Shown one piece after another: positions 63,416-64,000 of a stretch of DNA of 64,000 bases (position 1 is its first letter; each line of letters starts with the position of its first letter). The translations under genes and the position numbers were made by a program. Origin of the DNA: Zobellia alginiliquefaciens (GTDB lineage Bacteria > Bacteroidota > Bacteroidia > Flavobacteriales > Flavobacteriaceae); the NCBI RefSeq assembly GCF_029323795.1, contig NZ_CP119758.1, forward strand, positions 4,774,001 to 4,838,000. Direction: 5' to 3'. The notes under the pieces were generated by a model that ran no database searches, had not been told where the DNA came from, and saw nothing but the letters and a program-made list of their open reading frames with translations.

Positions 63416-64000
63416 TTAAAACTCGTCAGTTACACAACCTTGCGCGGCAGATGAAACTGATCGTGCGTATTTGTACAACACTCCTTTTTTGAACTTCAAC
63501 TCGGGCTCTACCCAAGATTCTTTTCTTTTTGCAAATTCTTCAGCAGAAACCTCAACGTTAATAGAGTTGGTTTCAGCATCTATAGTAATGATATCGCCAT
63601 CTTCCACCAAAGCTATATTTCCTCCTTCTTGTGCTTCCGGTGAAATATGCCCCACAACAAAACCATGTGTACCCCCAGAAAAGCGACCATCCGTAATCAA
63701 TGCCACATCTTTTCCAAGGCCTGCACCCATTATTGCCGCAGTAGGTTTTAGCATTTCTGGCATACCTGGGCCTCCTTTTGGTCCTTCATAACGAATAACC
63801 ACAACATCACCCTTCTTAACCAAACCAGTACGAATACCGTCATTTGCAGCATACTCTCCATTAAATACTTTTGCCGTTCCTTTGAACAACAACCCTTCTT
63901 TACCTGTAATTTTTGCAACTGAACCGTTTTCAGCCAAGTTTCCGTACAACATACGCAAGTGCCCAGTAGCCTTAATCGGCTTATCCAAAGGCATAATCAC
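63416..64000 (-). CDS. ilvD: Dihydroxy-acid dehydratase, C-terminal part (continues beyond window)
   Basis: Only the last 194 codons are inside the window. Landmarks of IlvD/Edd-family C-terminal swivel domain: [41 protein letters not shown] (quoted in part: [11 protein letters not shown]) and the conserved ending with [13 protein letters not shown]. The enzyme makes 2-keto acids in isoleucine and valine synthesis using an iron-sulphur cluster. It is first of the visible ilv genes on the minus strand, followed by ilvB. Confidence 0.95.
   Translation of the reverse strand: MIMPLDKPIKATGHLRMLYGNLAENGSVAKITGKEGLLFKGTAKVFNGEYAANDGIRTGLVKKGDVVVIRYEGPKGGPGMPEMLKPTAAIMGAGLGKDVALITDGRFSGGTHGFVVGHISPEAQEGGNIALVEDGDIITIDAETNSINVEVSAEEFAKRKESWVEPELKFKKGVLYKYARSVSSAAQGCVTDEF

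Overview
The window comes from the chromosome of a member of the Bacteroidota, most likely a (marine) Flavobacteriaceae. This rests on low GC (mid-to-high 30s per cent by eye), CTnDOT-type Tra proteins, a Bacteroidota-specific subtype iii type VI secretion system (T6SSiii), TAnnTTTG promoter elements, class II ketol-acid reductoisomerase and the ilv/leu gene order. The genus is not resolved.

Layout. (1) 0-2.3 kb: CTnDOT-like conjugation genes traN and traO, and, on a strikingly GC-rich end fragment, a TraQ-like lipoprotein cut by the window edge. (2) 2.6-9.5 kb, all minus strand: small lipoprotein and membrane protein genes, two copies of a 150-160 bp MITE-like inverted-repeat element, a decayed toxin tail, and an intact Hcp-linked effector/membrane-protein pair. 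(3) 9.1-22.6 kb: T6SSiii core. hcp2, tssC, tssB, hcp1 and a PKD-domain protein (probable TssP) read leftwards. An NlpC/P60 lipoprotein, tssG, tssN, tssK, tssO, clpV (tssH), tssE and tssF read rightwards from a 55-bp divergent gap. (4) 22.7-41.8 kb: two effector modules, each started by a near-duplicate vgrG with an identical-length 88-bp leader. Module 1 is vgrG1, an uncharacterised 310-aa protein, a DUF4280 PAAR-like protein, an 879-aa putative effector and a lipoprotein, followed by a GIDE-LemA-membrane protein triad. Module 2 is vgrG2, a 444-aa putative adaptor, a PAAR-like/Rhs effector, Imm22, then a displaced Rhs C-terminus with a GHH nuclease toxin and its own presumptive immunity gene. 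A repeated palindrome-plus-terminator block ends each cassette.

(5) 41.8-47.8 kb: beta-helix lipoprotein, katG, a DUF3592-like protein and a second TraN paralogue. The T6SS region is therefore bracketed by two same-strand traN-type genes. (6) 48.1-53.3 kb: leuC-leuD-leuA/cimA-type synthase-(four-helix-bundle gene)-leuB. (7) 53.4-64 kb, minus strand: MFS exporter, gapN, and a branched-chain amino acid operon read ilvD-ilvB-(two methyltransferases)-ilvH-ilvC-ilvA.

How it works together. TssBC sheath, Hcp tube, TssEFGK baseplate, ClpV recycling and the TssN/O/(P) envelope parts fire a VgrG/PAAR-tipped spike. Cargo is carried in three ways: linked to an Hcp, on a separate PAAR-like protein, or fused to a PAAR-like/Rhs shell. 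Neighbouring small genes protect the producer. Repeats, displaced tips and decayed tails indicate active turnover of effector-immunity cassettes. The ilv and leu clusters together cover most of isoleucine, valine and leucine synthesis. No rRNA, tRNA, CRISPR array, transposase or integrase was recognised.
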